Below are positions 7,923 through 16,534 of a stretch of DNA of 33,091 nucleotides, piece by piece; position 1 is the first letter of the stretch, and every line of letters begins with the position of its first letter. Source of the stretch: an uncultured Desulfuromonadales bacterium. GTDB lineage: Bacteria > Desulfobacterota > Desulfuromonadia > Geobacterales > CAIOGM01. Location of the stretch: contig CAIYUY010000306.1 in the NCBI GenBank assembly GCA_903929485.1, positions 1 to 33,091 of the forward strand, in the 5' to 3' direction. The notes beneath the pieces were generated by a model, which did no database searches, was not told where the DNA came from, and worked only from the letters and a program-made list of their open reading frames with translations. The translations under genes and the position numbers were made by a program.

Positions 7923-7933
7923 AGGAGACTCCT
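7923..7933. promoter_or_regulatory. Palindromic bidirectional Shine-Dalgarno AGGAGACTCCT
   Basis: AGGAG is 9 nt before the + ATG (7937); its complement gives AGGAG 6 nt before the - ATG (7922). Confidence 0.75.
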
Positions 7934-7936
7934 TTC

Positions 7937-8224
7937 ATGTTGACTAAAAAAGAATTTAAAATAATTGACACAGCATTTGATGCAGGTTTCACCGACAATG
8001 TAGGTACTGCCTTGAGAAACCTCTTTGTCTTGGGTTGCTATCTGCATGCTACCGGTAAAACATTAGAAGGTAAAAAGGCTATTAGGTCGGCGCTAATGAC
8101 AACAACCATCTATGAAAGGACTGACAATCTTTTTGATAAAATATTTTCTAACTTGGCGGGCAACGAAAAAGATTTTGCTCAAGAAATACATGCGCACTCT
8201 GAATTACTCGGGCTTCTCAAGTAG
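7937..8224 (+). CDS. Hypothetical protein
   Basis: 95-aa ORF, divergent from the P-loop gene with a 14-bp gap. Confidence 0.6.
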   Translation: MLTKKEFKIIDTAFDAGFTDNVGTALRNLFVLGCYLHATGKTLEGKKAIRSALMTTTIYERTDNLFDKIFSNLAGNEKDFAQEIHAHSELLGLLK

Positions 8225-8304
8225 TAGTTCCGTCTTGCTCCTTTGAAGTGGTGTTGTTTCCCCCGTCCCTGTGTGGTGTGCTAAGAATACTCGGAAACAG
8301 AGAT

Positions 8305-8727
8305 ATGTCAACAGAAAAAAGTTCTGAAAAAGAGATTTCTTTGCTTCGGCTCTACGATGCTCTTGATAGTGTCGGGATTAAAGAGTGGGGTAGAGTTACT
8401 GAAGTTATTAAAATTACTGGATATTCTAACGGTAGAGCTAGTGATTTGTTGTCAGGAAAGGCGTCACTTAATACTCGTTTTCTGAAATCTTTGTGCGCTC
8501 CTCTCGGTATCAGAGAAGAATGGGTTATGACTGGCGAAGGGGAGATGAAGCGGGGTGAGGGAGCTGGTTCGAGCGGGGAGGGGCAGGCGGTGGTGTTGTC
8601 GGCGATGGACTTGAAGATCTATCAACAAACCAAGGACCTGAGCGAAGACGAAAAACGAGCTGTGGAAAATATTATTGAAGACTACAAACTGCTTCAAGAG
8701 CTGAAAAAAGAACGGAAAGCCGCCTGA
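8305..8727 (+). CDS. CI-like HTH repressor
   Basis: ITGYSNGRASDLLSGKASLNTRFLKSLCAPLGIREEWVMTGEGEM, HTH plus linker; start trimmed to MSTEKSS. Confidence 0.7.
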   Translation: MSTEKSSEKEISLLRLYDALDSVGIKEWGRVTEVIKITGYSNGRASDLLSGKASLNTRFLKSLCAPLGIREEWVMTGEGEMKRGEGAGSSGEGQAVVLSAMDLKIYQQTKDLSEDEKRAVENIIEDYKLLQELKKERKAA

Positions 8728-8805
8728 ACGCACCAAACTATCGCTTTACAGCCCCCGCTCTTGCTTGCTACTCTGCTAAGAGATGTGTAGAGAGAGGAGA
8801 AAACC

Positions 8806-9054
8806 ATGGCAACCATCACGTTTGATACCTTGAAGTTCGTCACCAGGCTTAAAGAATCAGGGCTGAGCGAAAATCAGGCCATAGCCATCACCGAAGCCTT
8901 CCGGGACGCACATTCCGAAGCCGAAGTCGCGACTAAAGCTGATTTACGCGAGACGGAAATGCGTCTGGCATCGGAGATAACCCTGCTGAAATGGATGAAT
9001 GGCTTGATTATCAGCGGGGTCGTCGCCCTGATCGTCAAGACGTTTTTCGCCTAA
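8806..9054 (+). CDS. DUF1640-like coiled-coil/TM protein
   Basis: TLKFVTRLKESGLSENQAIAITEAFRDAHSE...TKADLRETEMRLASEITLLKWMNGLIISGVVALIVKTFFA. Confidence 0.65.
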   Translation: MATITFDTLKFVTRLKESGLSENQAIAITEAFRDAHSEAEVATKADLRETEMRLASEITLLKWMNGLIISGVVALIVKTFFA

Positions 9055-9156
9055 ATGAGCGGAGACCTCGCAACCAAGGGTGATATTGATTACCAGAGCG
9101 ACACCATCACCGTCCTCGTCGTCAAGATAGGCAACCGACGCGAAGTCTATCGCTAG
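9055..9156 (+). pseudogene. RelE/ParE-toxin C-terminal remnant, 33-codon ORF
   Basis: MSGDLATKGDIDYQSDTITVLVVKIGNRREVYR*; the ITVLVVKIGNRREVYR tail is characteristic of RelE-family toxins. Confidence 0.65.
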
Positions 9157-9164
9157 AGCCCGCC

Positions 9165-10286
9165 ATGTCCGTCCGCCCCTACCGCGACAAGAAAACCGGC
9201 GACATCGTCCCCAACAAATTCATTCTCGATTTTTACCCCAAGGGCCGCAAGGGGAAACAGGTCAAAGTAGTTGTCGATGACGTTACCGAAGCCCAGGCCC
9301 ACACCCTGGAGCTGGCCTGCCGCCGCCAGGCGAACAACACCCCCGTCGGTCACGATCCCAAGGTAATAGACGTCTGGCCCGACTTCCTTATCCATTACGC
9401 ACGGGATCATACCGAAAGCACCATCATCGATATCCAATACGCCGCCGTCAAACTCATGGCCCATTTCGGCGACTGGCATCTCTCCCGGTTGACCCTGCCC
9501 CTCTGTGAACAGTACCTGGACAGCCGGAGCAAAGACCTATGGCGACCACCCATCACCGGCAAGCGTGATCCCAACAAGATCTACGCCCCAGCCAAACCCA
9601 TCTCCAAGGGGCGCATCAACACCGAACTGAAGTATTTCTCTGCATTTCTGACCTACTGTGTCGCCAAGGCACACATGCTCCCCCTGATGTTTCCGCTGCC
9701 CAAATTCAAGCGTCTACCCAAGGTTCACCCGATTCTTCCTTCCCTGGACGAAATAGACCGGCTCTTGCCCCTTCTTCACGACGCGGCCTACTTGGCCCTG
9801 CTCCTCTACCATGACGCAGGCCTGCGCCGCGATGAAGCGCTCAATCTACAAACCAAGGATGTAATGCTTGACGATAGCGCCATGTCGGTGATAGGAAAGG
9901 GGCGCAAACAGCGGTTTGTCATCATCAAGACCGATCGCTTGCGTCAAGCACTGGAAAAGCGGCTGGCCGAAGTCAAGAGCGGGGGGCTCCTGGTCAATCC
10001 GGATACCGGGCAACCCTATAAAGACCTTAGCAAAGCCATCAAGAACGCCGCCGAAAAAGCCGGGATATCCCTGCGTATTTACAACCATCTCTTCCGGCAT
10101 GCCCACGCCACCCGCTCCCTGGAAGCCGGTGAAAGCCTGGAAAACGTAAGACAAGACCTGGGCCATGCCGACATCGGCACCACCCAAGGATACCTCCATG
10201 TAATGCTGGAATCCCGGCGCAAAGACGCGGAAAAGTTCGAAGAGTTTCTTGCAGCCAAGAAATTAATGAGAGACAAAGGCAAGTAA
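9165..10286 (+). CDS. Tyrosine recombinase (integrase)
   Basis: 373 aa with DAGLRRDEALNL, HLFRHAHATRSLEAG and LGHADIGTTQGYLHV catalytic blocks. Confidence 0.93.
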   Translation: MSVRPYRDKKTGDIVPNKFILDFYPKGRKGKQVKVVVDDVTEAQAHTLELACRRQANNTPVGHDPKVIDVWPDFLIHYARDHTESTIIDIQYAAVKLMAHFGDWHLSRLTLPLCEQYLDSRSKDLWRPPITGKRDPNKIYAPAKPISKGRINTELKYFSAFLTYCVAKAHMLPLMFPLPKFKRLPKVHPILPSLDEIDRLLPLLHDAAYLALLLYHDAGLRRDEALNLQTKDVMLDDSAMSVIGKGRKQRFVIIKTDRLRQALEKRLAEVKSGGLLVNPDTGQPYKDLSKAIKNAAEKAGISLRIYNHLFRHAHATRSLEAGESLENVRQDLGHADIGTTQGYLHVMLESRRKDAEKFEEFLAAKKLMRDKGK

Positions 10287-10324
10287 TTGTTAGTGGTTAT
10301 GGTCAAAAGTGCCCTCCTGGGGGT

Positions 10325-10361
10325 CTAGTGGTCGCAAGTTCGAATCTTGTCGCCCCGACCA
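10325..10361 (+). other. 3' tRNA fragment, attR-like integration site
   Basis: GCAAG-TTCGAAT-CTTGT T-arm, CGCCCCG acceptor 3' strand, A, CCA; no matching CGGGGCG 5' half upstream; 30-40 bp after the integrase stop. Confidence 0.8.
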
Positions 10362-10371
10362 ATTACACTGC

Positions 10372-10412
10372 ACAAAAACAGCCACTTGTCATATGACGGT
10401 GGCTGTTTTTGT
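10372..10412. terminator. Bidirectional intrinsic terminator
   Basis: ACAAAAACAGCCAC / GTGGCTGTTTTTGT, perfect 14-bp stem, 13-nt loop. Confidence 0.85.
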
Positions 10413-10595
10413 ATTTTGCGTTCCGGCCGTGAAAGCGCGCCGGCGTGGCGTGGAGCGGTATCTGTCGTGAAAAATGTTGCAAGGGATGTTTTTCCCGTGT
10501 ATGTTGCCAAAAACTAACAGAACGCCCCTGACACAGAGCCTGTTTCATGCAGTTGTCATCCCGTTGCTCCCATTCCTTGATTGTGTGAGGTGCAG

Positions 10596-11432
10596 ATGAG
10601 TTTCGCCGAAAGTTTCAGATCCCACCGTGTTCTCTTTTTTCTTCTGCTGCCGTTGTTTGTGTTGATGTACTATAACATCGTGCCGTCCATGGTGGAACAG
10701 TGGTATAACGACCCCAATTACTCTCATGGATTTATCGTGCCGATCATCGCCGCCTATTTTCTCTATGAACGGCGCGAAGAGTTGATGAAGACAGAGTCGG
10801 CGCCGTCCGCTTTCGGAATTCTTCTCCTTATCTTCGGCCTGCTGCAACTTTGCGCCGGGTATCTGGCCTTCGAATTGTATACCATGCGATCATCCCTTAT
10901 CGTGCTTCTTGCCGGGATGATTCTCTATTTTTTCGGTATGAAGGTGTTCCGGATCATGTTGTTGCCGGTGCTCTACCTCTTTTTCATGGTTCCGCTCCCC
11001 TATATTGTTTACGACTCCATTGCATTCCCTCTCAAACAGTTGGTCGCCAAATACTCAGTGGATGCCCTGCAGCTCATGGGGGTGATCATCATTCGCGAGG
11101 GAAATATCCTTATTCTACCCGAGACGACGCTGGAGGTGGCCGACGCCTGTAGCGGCATCCGGTCGCTGGTCTCCTTGCTGGCCCTGGCCGCTGCGTTTGC
11201 CCTCATTACCCAAAAGGGAACCATTAAAAGGGTCATCATTATTGTCGCCGCTATTCCCATTGCCATCCTGACCAACGGAGTAAGGGTCATGGGAACCGGG
11301 ATTCTTGCCCAGTACTGGGGAGCCAAAGCTGCCGAGGGTTTTTTTCATGAATTCGCAGGGTTGGCTGTCTTTGCCGTGGCGCTTCTGCTCATGGCCGGAC
11401 TGGGAGCGCTTTTGAACAGGGGGGGAAAATGA
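10596..11432 (+). CDS. Exosortase (EpsH/Xrt family)
   Basis: Multi-TM protein; NYSHGFIVP, EVADACSGIRSLVSLLALAAAFA, NGVRVMGTG, FHEFAGLAVF. Confidence 0.92.
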   Translation: MSFAESFRSHRVLFFLLLPLFVLMYYNIVPSMVEQWYNDPNYSHGFIVPIIAAYFLYERREELMKTESAPSAFGILLLIFGLLQLCAGYLAFELYTMRSSLIVLLAGMILYFFGMKVFRIMLLPVLYLFFMVPLPYIVYDSIAFPLKQLVAKYSVDALQLMGVIIIREGNILILPETTLEVADACSGIRSLVSLLALAAAFALITQKGTIKRVIIIVAAIPIAILTNGVRVMGTGILAQYWGAKAAEGFFHEFAGLAVFAVALLLMAGLGALLNRGGK

Positions 11433-12064
11433 TCAAGTCATGGCGATTCATGGTAGTCTATCTACTCATGGCTGTCGCGGGGCTCTATGTTACCCTGCAC
11501 AAGGATCTCATGGTTCCGGCAACTATTCCCCTGGGGGAATTTCCCGTGACCAACGGTCCATGGCGCCAGCTATCACGGGGAGAATTCAGCAAGGAAATCC
11601 TTGAGGTGCTCAAGCCCACCGATTATCTCTCCGCCGAGTATGTGAACGGTCAGGGGGAGAAGGTGGAACTCTATCTTGGATATCACGGTGGCGGTAAGGG
11701 TGGGGGAGAGATTCACTCACCCAAGCACTGTCTTCCCGGAGGGGGATGGCTCAAATTGTCGGAGCGGGTTGTCTCCTTGAAAGTCGGGGGGAAGGAGATT
11801 CCCACTGTTCAGGCGGTGTACCAGAAAGGGGGGAAGAGGGAGCTCTTCGTCTACTGGTTTCGTGCCCCGGGAGACGAGGCGATTGCCAGTGAGATTGGTC
11901 TGAAGCTGGCCCAGATCCGGAGTTCCATTACCTCCCGTCGGCGGGACGCCACTTTTATCAGGATATCTATTGCTTTCGAGGGTGACGAGCAGGGGAAGCT
12001 GGCCGCCGCGAATACGTTTATTCAGGATTTTTATCCGTTGTTCCAAAAATTTCTACCCTCATGA
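11429..12064 (+). CDS. epsI: Exosortase-associated EpsI family protein
   Basis: 211 aa; LGYHGGGKGGGEIHSPKHCLPGGGW; 4-bp overlap with the exosortase gene. Confidence 0.9.
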   Translation: MIKSWRFMVVYLLMAVAGLYVTLHKDLMVPATIPLGEFPVTNGPWRQLSRGEFSKEILEVLKPTDYLSAEYVNGQGEKVELYLGYHGGGKGGGEIHSPKHCLPGGGWLKLSERVVSLKVGGKEIPTVQAVYQKGGKRELFVYWFRAPGDEAIASEIGLKLAQIRSSITSRRRDATFIRISIAFEGDEQGKLAAANTFIQDFYPLFQKFLPS

Positions 12065-12122
12065 AAGTGGTGGCCACCATGTGGGGCGGATGTGTCGGAA
12101 TAATGAGGAGGAAGGTGATTCT

Positions 12123-13409
12123 ATGAGCATGGATCGAATTATTTCAGTGGTGGGGTTGGGGTATGTGGGTTTGCCTGTGGCGATTGCCTTCGGTAAGGTT
12201 CGTCGGACGGTGGGGTTCGACATCAACCCGGTGAGGATCCAGGAGCTTCGTAGCGGCTACGACCGGACCGGCGAGGTAACCTCGGAAGATCTGGCCGGCG
12301 CCGACATACTCTTCACCGACCAGATTGACGATCTCCGAAGCGCCGACTTTCATATTGTGGCGGTCCCGACACCGGTGGATGAGGCCCATGTGCCGGACCT
12401 GGGGCTGGTCTTGAAGGCTTCGGAAACCGTAGCGAAGGCGCTTAAACCTGGAGCTATCGTTGTCTACGAGTCGACGGTTTATCCAGGCGCCACGGAAGAA
12501 GAGTGCGTCCCCGTTCTGGAGAAGGTTTCGGGGTTGAAGTGCGGATCGGATTTTACGGTGGGTTACAGCCCGGAGCGGATCAATCCCGGTGATAAGGAAC
12601 ACACCTTTACGACTATAATGAAGGTGGTCTCGGGCCAGGACGTTGCCACGCTGGAAACCGTGGCTCAGGTCTACGAATCGGTGGTCACCGCCGGTGTTCA
12701 CCGGGCCGGCTCCATCAAGGTGGCTGAGGCTGCCAAGGTCATCGAGAATACCCAGCGGGATCTGAATATCGCTCTCATGAACGAACTGGCGCTTATCTTT
12801 GACCGGTTGGGGATCGACACCAACGAGGTCCTGGATGCGGCGGGGACCAAGTGGAACTTCCTCAAGTTTCGGCCGGGTTTGGTGGGGGGGCATTGCATCG
12901 GTGTCGACCCCTACTATCTGACCCACAAGGCTGAAAAAGTCGGTTATATCCCCCAGGTGATCCTGGCCGGTCGCCGGATCAACGACAGCATGGGGACCTT
13001 TATCGCCCGCCAGACCATCAAGGAGATGATCCGCGCCGGTCATAACATCGTGGGGTGCCGGGTCACCATGCTGGGGCTTACCTTCAAGGAGGACTGCCCC
13101 GACGTGCGAAATACCCGGGTGGTGGATATCATCAGGGAACTGGAAGAGTACGGCATTCAGGTGCAGACCTGTGATCCCCAGGCGGATCCGGATGAGGCAA
13201 AGCATGAATACGGGGTGACATTGATACCGTTCACTGCGTTGAAGCCCGCGGTGGCGGTAGTTGTGGCGGTGGCTCATGCCCAGTTCAGGGCGCTGACCGT
13301 TCACGACATCTGCCATCTCACCTATGCTAATCCGGTTCTCATCGATGTCAAGGGGATCTATGGCCGTGATGAGTTCGTGAACAACGGAGTGCAGATCTGG
13401 AGGCTGTAA
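12123..13409 (+). CDS. Nucleotide-sugar (UDP-HexNAc-type) dehydrogenase, TviB/WbpO-like
   Basis: [25 protein letters not shown]...[22 protein letters not shown]; start trimmed. Confidence 0.9.
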   Translation: MSMDRIISVVGLGYVGLPVAIAFGKVRRTVGFDINPVRIQELRSGYDRTGEVTSEDLAGADILFTDQIDDLRSADFHIVAVPTPVDEAHVPDLGLVLKASETVAKALKPGAIVVYESTVYPGATEEECVPVLEKVSGLKCGSDFTVGYSPERINPGDKEHTFTTIMKVVSGQDVATLETVAQVYESVVTAGVHRAGSIKVAEAAKVIENTQRDLNIALMNELALIFDRLGIDTNEVLDAAGTKWNFLKFRPGLVGGHCIGVDPYYLTHKAEKVGYIPQVILAGRRINDSMGTFIARQTIKEMIRAGHNIVGCRVTMLGLTFKEDCPDVRNTRVVDIIRELEEYGIQVQTCDPQADPDEAKHEYGVTLIPFTALKPAVAVVVAVAHAQFRALTVHDICHLTYANPVLIDVKGIYGRDEFVNNGVQIWRL

Positions 13410-13414
13410 AGGCC

Positions 13415-13452
13415 GGAAAGGCCGGTCCCCGGTCCCCGGTCCCGGCTTTTCC
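13415..13452. repeat. GGTCCCC heptad array in the loop of a hairpin
   Basis: GGTCCCC GGTCCCC GGTCCCG (13424-13444), flanked by GGAAAGGCCGG / CCGGCTTTTCC. Confidence 0.9.
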
Positions 13453-13477
13453 TGTCCCCGACTGTGGAGGTGGCGTT

Positions 13478-14518
13478 TTGAGCAGATATGATGAGGTGCA
13501 AAGAGAGTTGCGGGGGGCGCCCAAAAGGTGGCTGGTTACCGGTTGCGCCGGGTTCATCGGTTCGAACCTGCTGGAGCAGCTCCTCCGTTTGGATCAGACG
13601 GTGGCGGGGTTGGATAATTTTTCCACCGGGAAGCAGAGCAACCTGGAGCAGGTCAAAAACCTGGTGACCCCGGAGCAGTGGGGACGGTTCACCTTTGCCC
13701 GGGGGGATATTCGGGAGCTGGAGTTCTGCCGGAGTCTCTGTCGCGGGGTCGACTACGTACTCCATGAGGCGGCTCTCGGCTCGGTTCCTCGCTCATTGGA
13801 AGATCCACTTACTACCAACGACAACAACGTCAACGGCACCCTGAACATGCTGGTGGCGGTGCGGGACGAAGGGGTGAAACGGATGGTCTACGCGGCCAGC
13901 AGTTCCACCTATGGGGACCATCCGGGGCTTCCCAAGGTTGAGGATGTCATCGGTAAGCCGCTCTCCCCTTATGCCGTGACCAAGTACGTGAACGAACTGT
14001 ATGCCGACGTCTTTGCCCGGAGTTACGGTATCCAGACGATTGGTCTCCGTTATTTCAACGTCTTCGGTCCCCGTCAGGACCCGGACGGAGCCTACGCCGC
14101 CGTCATCCCCCGCTGGATAGCGGCGCTTATCAAGGGGGAGCAGGTTTACATTAACGGCACCGGAGAGACCAGCCGGGATTTCTGTTTCGTGAAGAACGTG
14201 GTTCAGATGAATATCCTGGCCGCCACGGCCGGCGAACCCGAGGCGGTGAACCAGGTTTATAATACTGCGTTGAACGCTCGGACCTCCCTTAACGAACTGT
14301 ACGCCATGCTTCGGGAGCGGCTCCTCCCTCATTACCCTCATCTGGCCGGAGCCCGGCCGATTCACCGCGACTTCCGCCAGGGGGATGTGCTTCACTCCCA
14401 GGCTGACATCGGCAAAGGGCGCAGACTACTGGGGTATGACCCTACCCACACTATTAATCAGGGGCTGGACGCCGCCCTTCAATGGTACATCAGCAATGTT
14501 GGAGCGTCGCCGGCATGA
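13478..14518 (+). CDS. NAD-dependent UDP-HexNAc 4-epimerase, TviC/WbpP-like (TTG start)
   Basis: [59 protein letters not shown]. Confidence 0.9.
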   Translation: MSRYDEVQRELRGAPKRWLVTGCAGFIGSNLLEQLLRLDQTVAGLDNFSTGKQSNLEQVKNLVTPEQWGRFTFARGDIRELEFCRSLCRGVDYVLHEAALGSVPRSLEDPLTTNDNNVNGTLNMLVAVRDEGVKRMVYAASSSTYGDHPGLPKVEDVIGKPLSPYAVTKYVNELYADVFARSYGIQTIGLRYFNVFGPRQDPDGAYAAVIPRWIAALIKGEQVYINGTGETSRDFCFVKNVVQMNILAATAGEPEAVNQVYNTALNARTSLNELYAMLRERLLPHYPHLAGARPIHRDFRQGDVLHSQADIGKGRRLLGYDPTHTINQGLDAALQWYISNVGASPA

Positions 14519-14546
14519 TCCAATTAATCCTACGAAGGAGTAGATC

Positions 14547-15137
14547 ATGAAAATAATCACCCTCTTGGGGAGCCCTCGCTCCCAGGGAAATAGCTGCACC
14601 ATCGCCCGCCGTTTTCAGGCGACGGCGGCCGCCCTGGGCGCGGAGATCAAGAGTTTCGAGCTGAACAGACTTACCTATCGGGGATGCCAGGGGTGCTACG
14701 CCTGCAAGCAGGGGCAGGAAAACTGTATCCTCAACGACGACCTCACCGAGGTGCTTGCCGCGGTGGCGGAGGCTGACGTACTGCTCCTGGCGACGCCGGT
14801 TTACTACGGTGACATGACCGCCCAGCTTAAAGGTTTCATGGACCGGACCTATTCCTATCTGAAGGCGGATTATCTGACCAATCCCAGCCCCAGCCGCCTT
14901 TCCCCCAAGAAGCTGGTTTTCGTCATCACCCAGGGGCATCCGGATGAGACACTCTTCGCCGATATCTTTCCCCGTTACGACGCCTTTCTCAAGTGGCTCG
15001 GCTTCGGCGAAAGTCACCTGCTTCGCGTCTGCGGCGTCGGACCTTCCATGGACGCTCTTCCCGAGACGACCCTGCTTCAGGCCGACGACCTGGCCCGGCA
15101 ATTGGTGGGGGGGAAGAACAACCTCCTTGCCTTTTAA
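14547..15137 (+). CDS. Flavodoxin-family NAD(P)H reductase / Fe-S flavoprotein-like
   Basis: MKIITLLGSPRSQGNSCTIA...CQGCYACKQGQENCILNDDL...LLATPVYYGDMTAQLKGFMDR. Confidence 0.88.
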   Translation: MKIITLLGSPRSQGNSCTIARRFQATAAALGAEIKSFELNRLTYRGCQGCYACKQGQENCILNDDLTEVLAAVAEADVLLLATPVYYGDMTAQLKGFMDRTYSYLKADYLTNPSPSRLSPKKLVFVITQGHPDETLFADIFPRYDAFLKWLGFGESHLLRVCGVGPSMDALPETTLLQADDLARQLVGGKNNLLAF

Positions 15138-15359
15138 TCGAGCAGACTGTTTTCTTTGTGTGATTCAATCTCGGCCGCACCCTCCTTTCTCAATTCGAGG
15201 ACCAGCGAGAGTGCGTGAAAAGCGCTTTCTCGCTGATTCTCATTCTATTTATTCTCCTTCTATTTTTCAGTGAACAGTCTTACCCTTTCGGATGTTGAAT
15301 CGAGCATCGGATACTTGTTGTAGAAATCCTCGGTAGCATAATTAAAAAAAAAGTTGACT

Positions 15360-15387
15360 GGGCAGGCTAACCGCGTGCCCTTTTTTT
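15360..15387 (+). terminator. Intrinsic terminator
   Basis: GGGCA-GGCTAACCGCG-TGCCC followed by T7. Confidence 0.6.
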
Positions 15388-15431
15388 AATTCTCCATTGC
15401 TTCTGCTACGTCAATGGCGTATGGTAGAGTC

Positions 15432-15752
15432 ATGGTCATCATCGAAACCCCAATATTTACCAAGCAGCTTTTATCCAATCTCTCCGACGAGGAATATCGT
15501 CTGTTTCAGGCAACCCTGCTGAAGCGACCTGATGTCGGAAAAGTCATTCCCGGCGGCGGTGGACTCCGCAAAGTGAGATGGGGTTTGGAAGGGCGAGGCA
15601 AAAGCGGGGGCGCAAGGGTAATTTACTACTGGTTTACGGAGAAAGGTACTATTCTGCTGTTGTTCATATATCCAAAATACGTGCAGGAGACCCTTACTCA
15701 GGATCAACTTAAACAACTCAAGAAGATCGTCGAGGAGGAATATCATGGATGA
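15432..15752 (+). CDS. RelE/HigB-family toxin
   Basis: IPGGGGLRKVRWGLEGRGKSGGARVIYYWFTEKGTILLLFIYPK. Confidence 0.85.
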   Translation: MVIIETPIFTKQLLSNLSDEEYRLFQATLLKRPDVGKVIPGGGGLRKVRWGLEGRGKSGGARVIYYWFTEKGTILLLFIYPKYVQETLTQDQLKQLKKIVEEEYHG

Positions 15753-16104
15753 AGAACTTTTTCAGGAACTGTTGGCAAGCGTGAAGCAAGGCGCAGAGAT
15801 AATGAAAGGTGCAATGCAGCCATCTCGATCATTTGAGTTCCCGGAAACCGAAGTTCGTGCTCTACGTGAGCAATTCGGTCTCTCACAAGATAAGTTCGCA
15901 GACCTTGTGGGTATCAGCGTAGGAACATTAAGAAACTGGGAACAAGGCCGACGTAAACCGGAAGGCCCCGCACGTGTTCTTTTGCAGGTTGCCTCCCGCC
16001 ACCCGGAGGCGCTTCTGGACATTGGAAGGGAACAGCCAAAACGAGCAGACCGCGCAGCATCATCCCCTTCAACCGGACGAACTAAAAAGGTTCTCGTCGG
16101 TTAA
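15745..16104 (+). CDS. HTH antitoxin, HigA/NadS-like
   Basis: LREQFGLSQDKFADLVGISVGTLRNWEQGRRKPEGPARVLLQVA; 8-bp overlap with the toxin gene. Confidence 0.87.
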   Translation: MDEELFQELLASVKQGAEIMKGAMQPSRSFEFPETEVRALREQFGLSQDKFADLVGISVGTLRNWEQGRRKPEGPARVLLQVASRHPEALLDIGREQPKRADRAASSPSTGRTKKVLVG

Positions 16105-16318
16105 ACCTCTATCGGACTCCCTGCGCAAGGCAACAATGAAAACAAATGAAATTCTAACCGGAAAATTGGCGCCGTCATAAGTTACGATCATTAATGATTC
16201 CATAACTCAGTGTCTGCTGAAATGGATCTCCTTGCCACTGTTCGGAGGTGCTTTTTTCATTAGGTGATTCGCGATAAAGACAATACCACCTCAATATATT
16301 TACCCTGTATGATTGTAG

Positions 16319-16430
16319 GGATACCCCTTGCGGGTATCCTGTTCTTAAATCGTTAATCACGGGCGCCAGCAAGGAGCGCCCCCCTGGTAACTCGGAGGTT
16401 TTTACCGCACCGGGGAGTTCCGGGATGAAC
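16319..16430 (+). promoter_or_regulatory. Run of four hairpins upstream of the GNAT-kinase gene
   Basis: GGATACCCCTTGCGGGTATCC (16319-16339); GGGCGC/GCGCCC (16361/16376); CCCC..GGTAA/TTACC..GGGG (16381-16415); GTTC/GAAC (16417-16430). Confidence 0.6.
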
Positions 16431-16462
16431 GTGAAATCTTGTCACGACCCAGTGACTGTGCT

Positions 16463-16476
16463 AACGTGATCACATT
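16463..16476. promoter_or_regulatory. Near-perfect palindrome, candidate operator
   Basis: AACGTGATCACATT, overlapping the -10 of a TTGTCA-N17-TAACGT candidate promoter (16439-16467). Confidence 0.4.
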
Positions 16477-16534
16477 GTAACGCTGCCGGAAGTAATTCAG
16501 AAAATGACCTATCCATTAAAGGCGGTGTCACCAG

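Noticed and set aside
10300-10365. Complete tRNA gene
   Set aside because: Only the T-arm/acceptor 3' half is present; no complementary CGGGGCG 5' strand or D-arm upstream.
12144-13316. 390-aa minus ORF opposite the sugar dehydrogenase
   Set aside because: Antisense shadow in GC-rich coding DNA; composition lacks recognisable motifs and the opposite strand is a strong family match.
16340-16534. GEMM (c-di-GMP) riboswitch upstream of the GNAT-kinase
   Set aside because: Hairpins are present but the conserved GEMM core sequences were not recognised.
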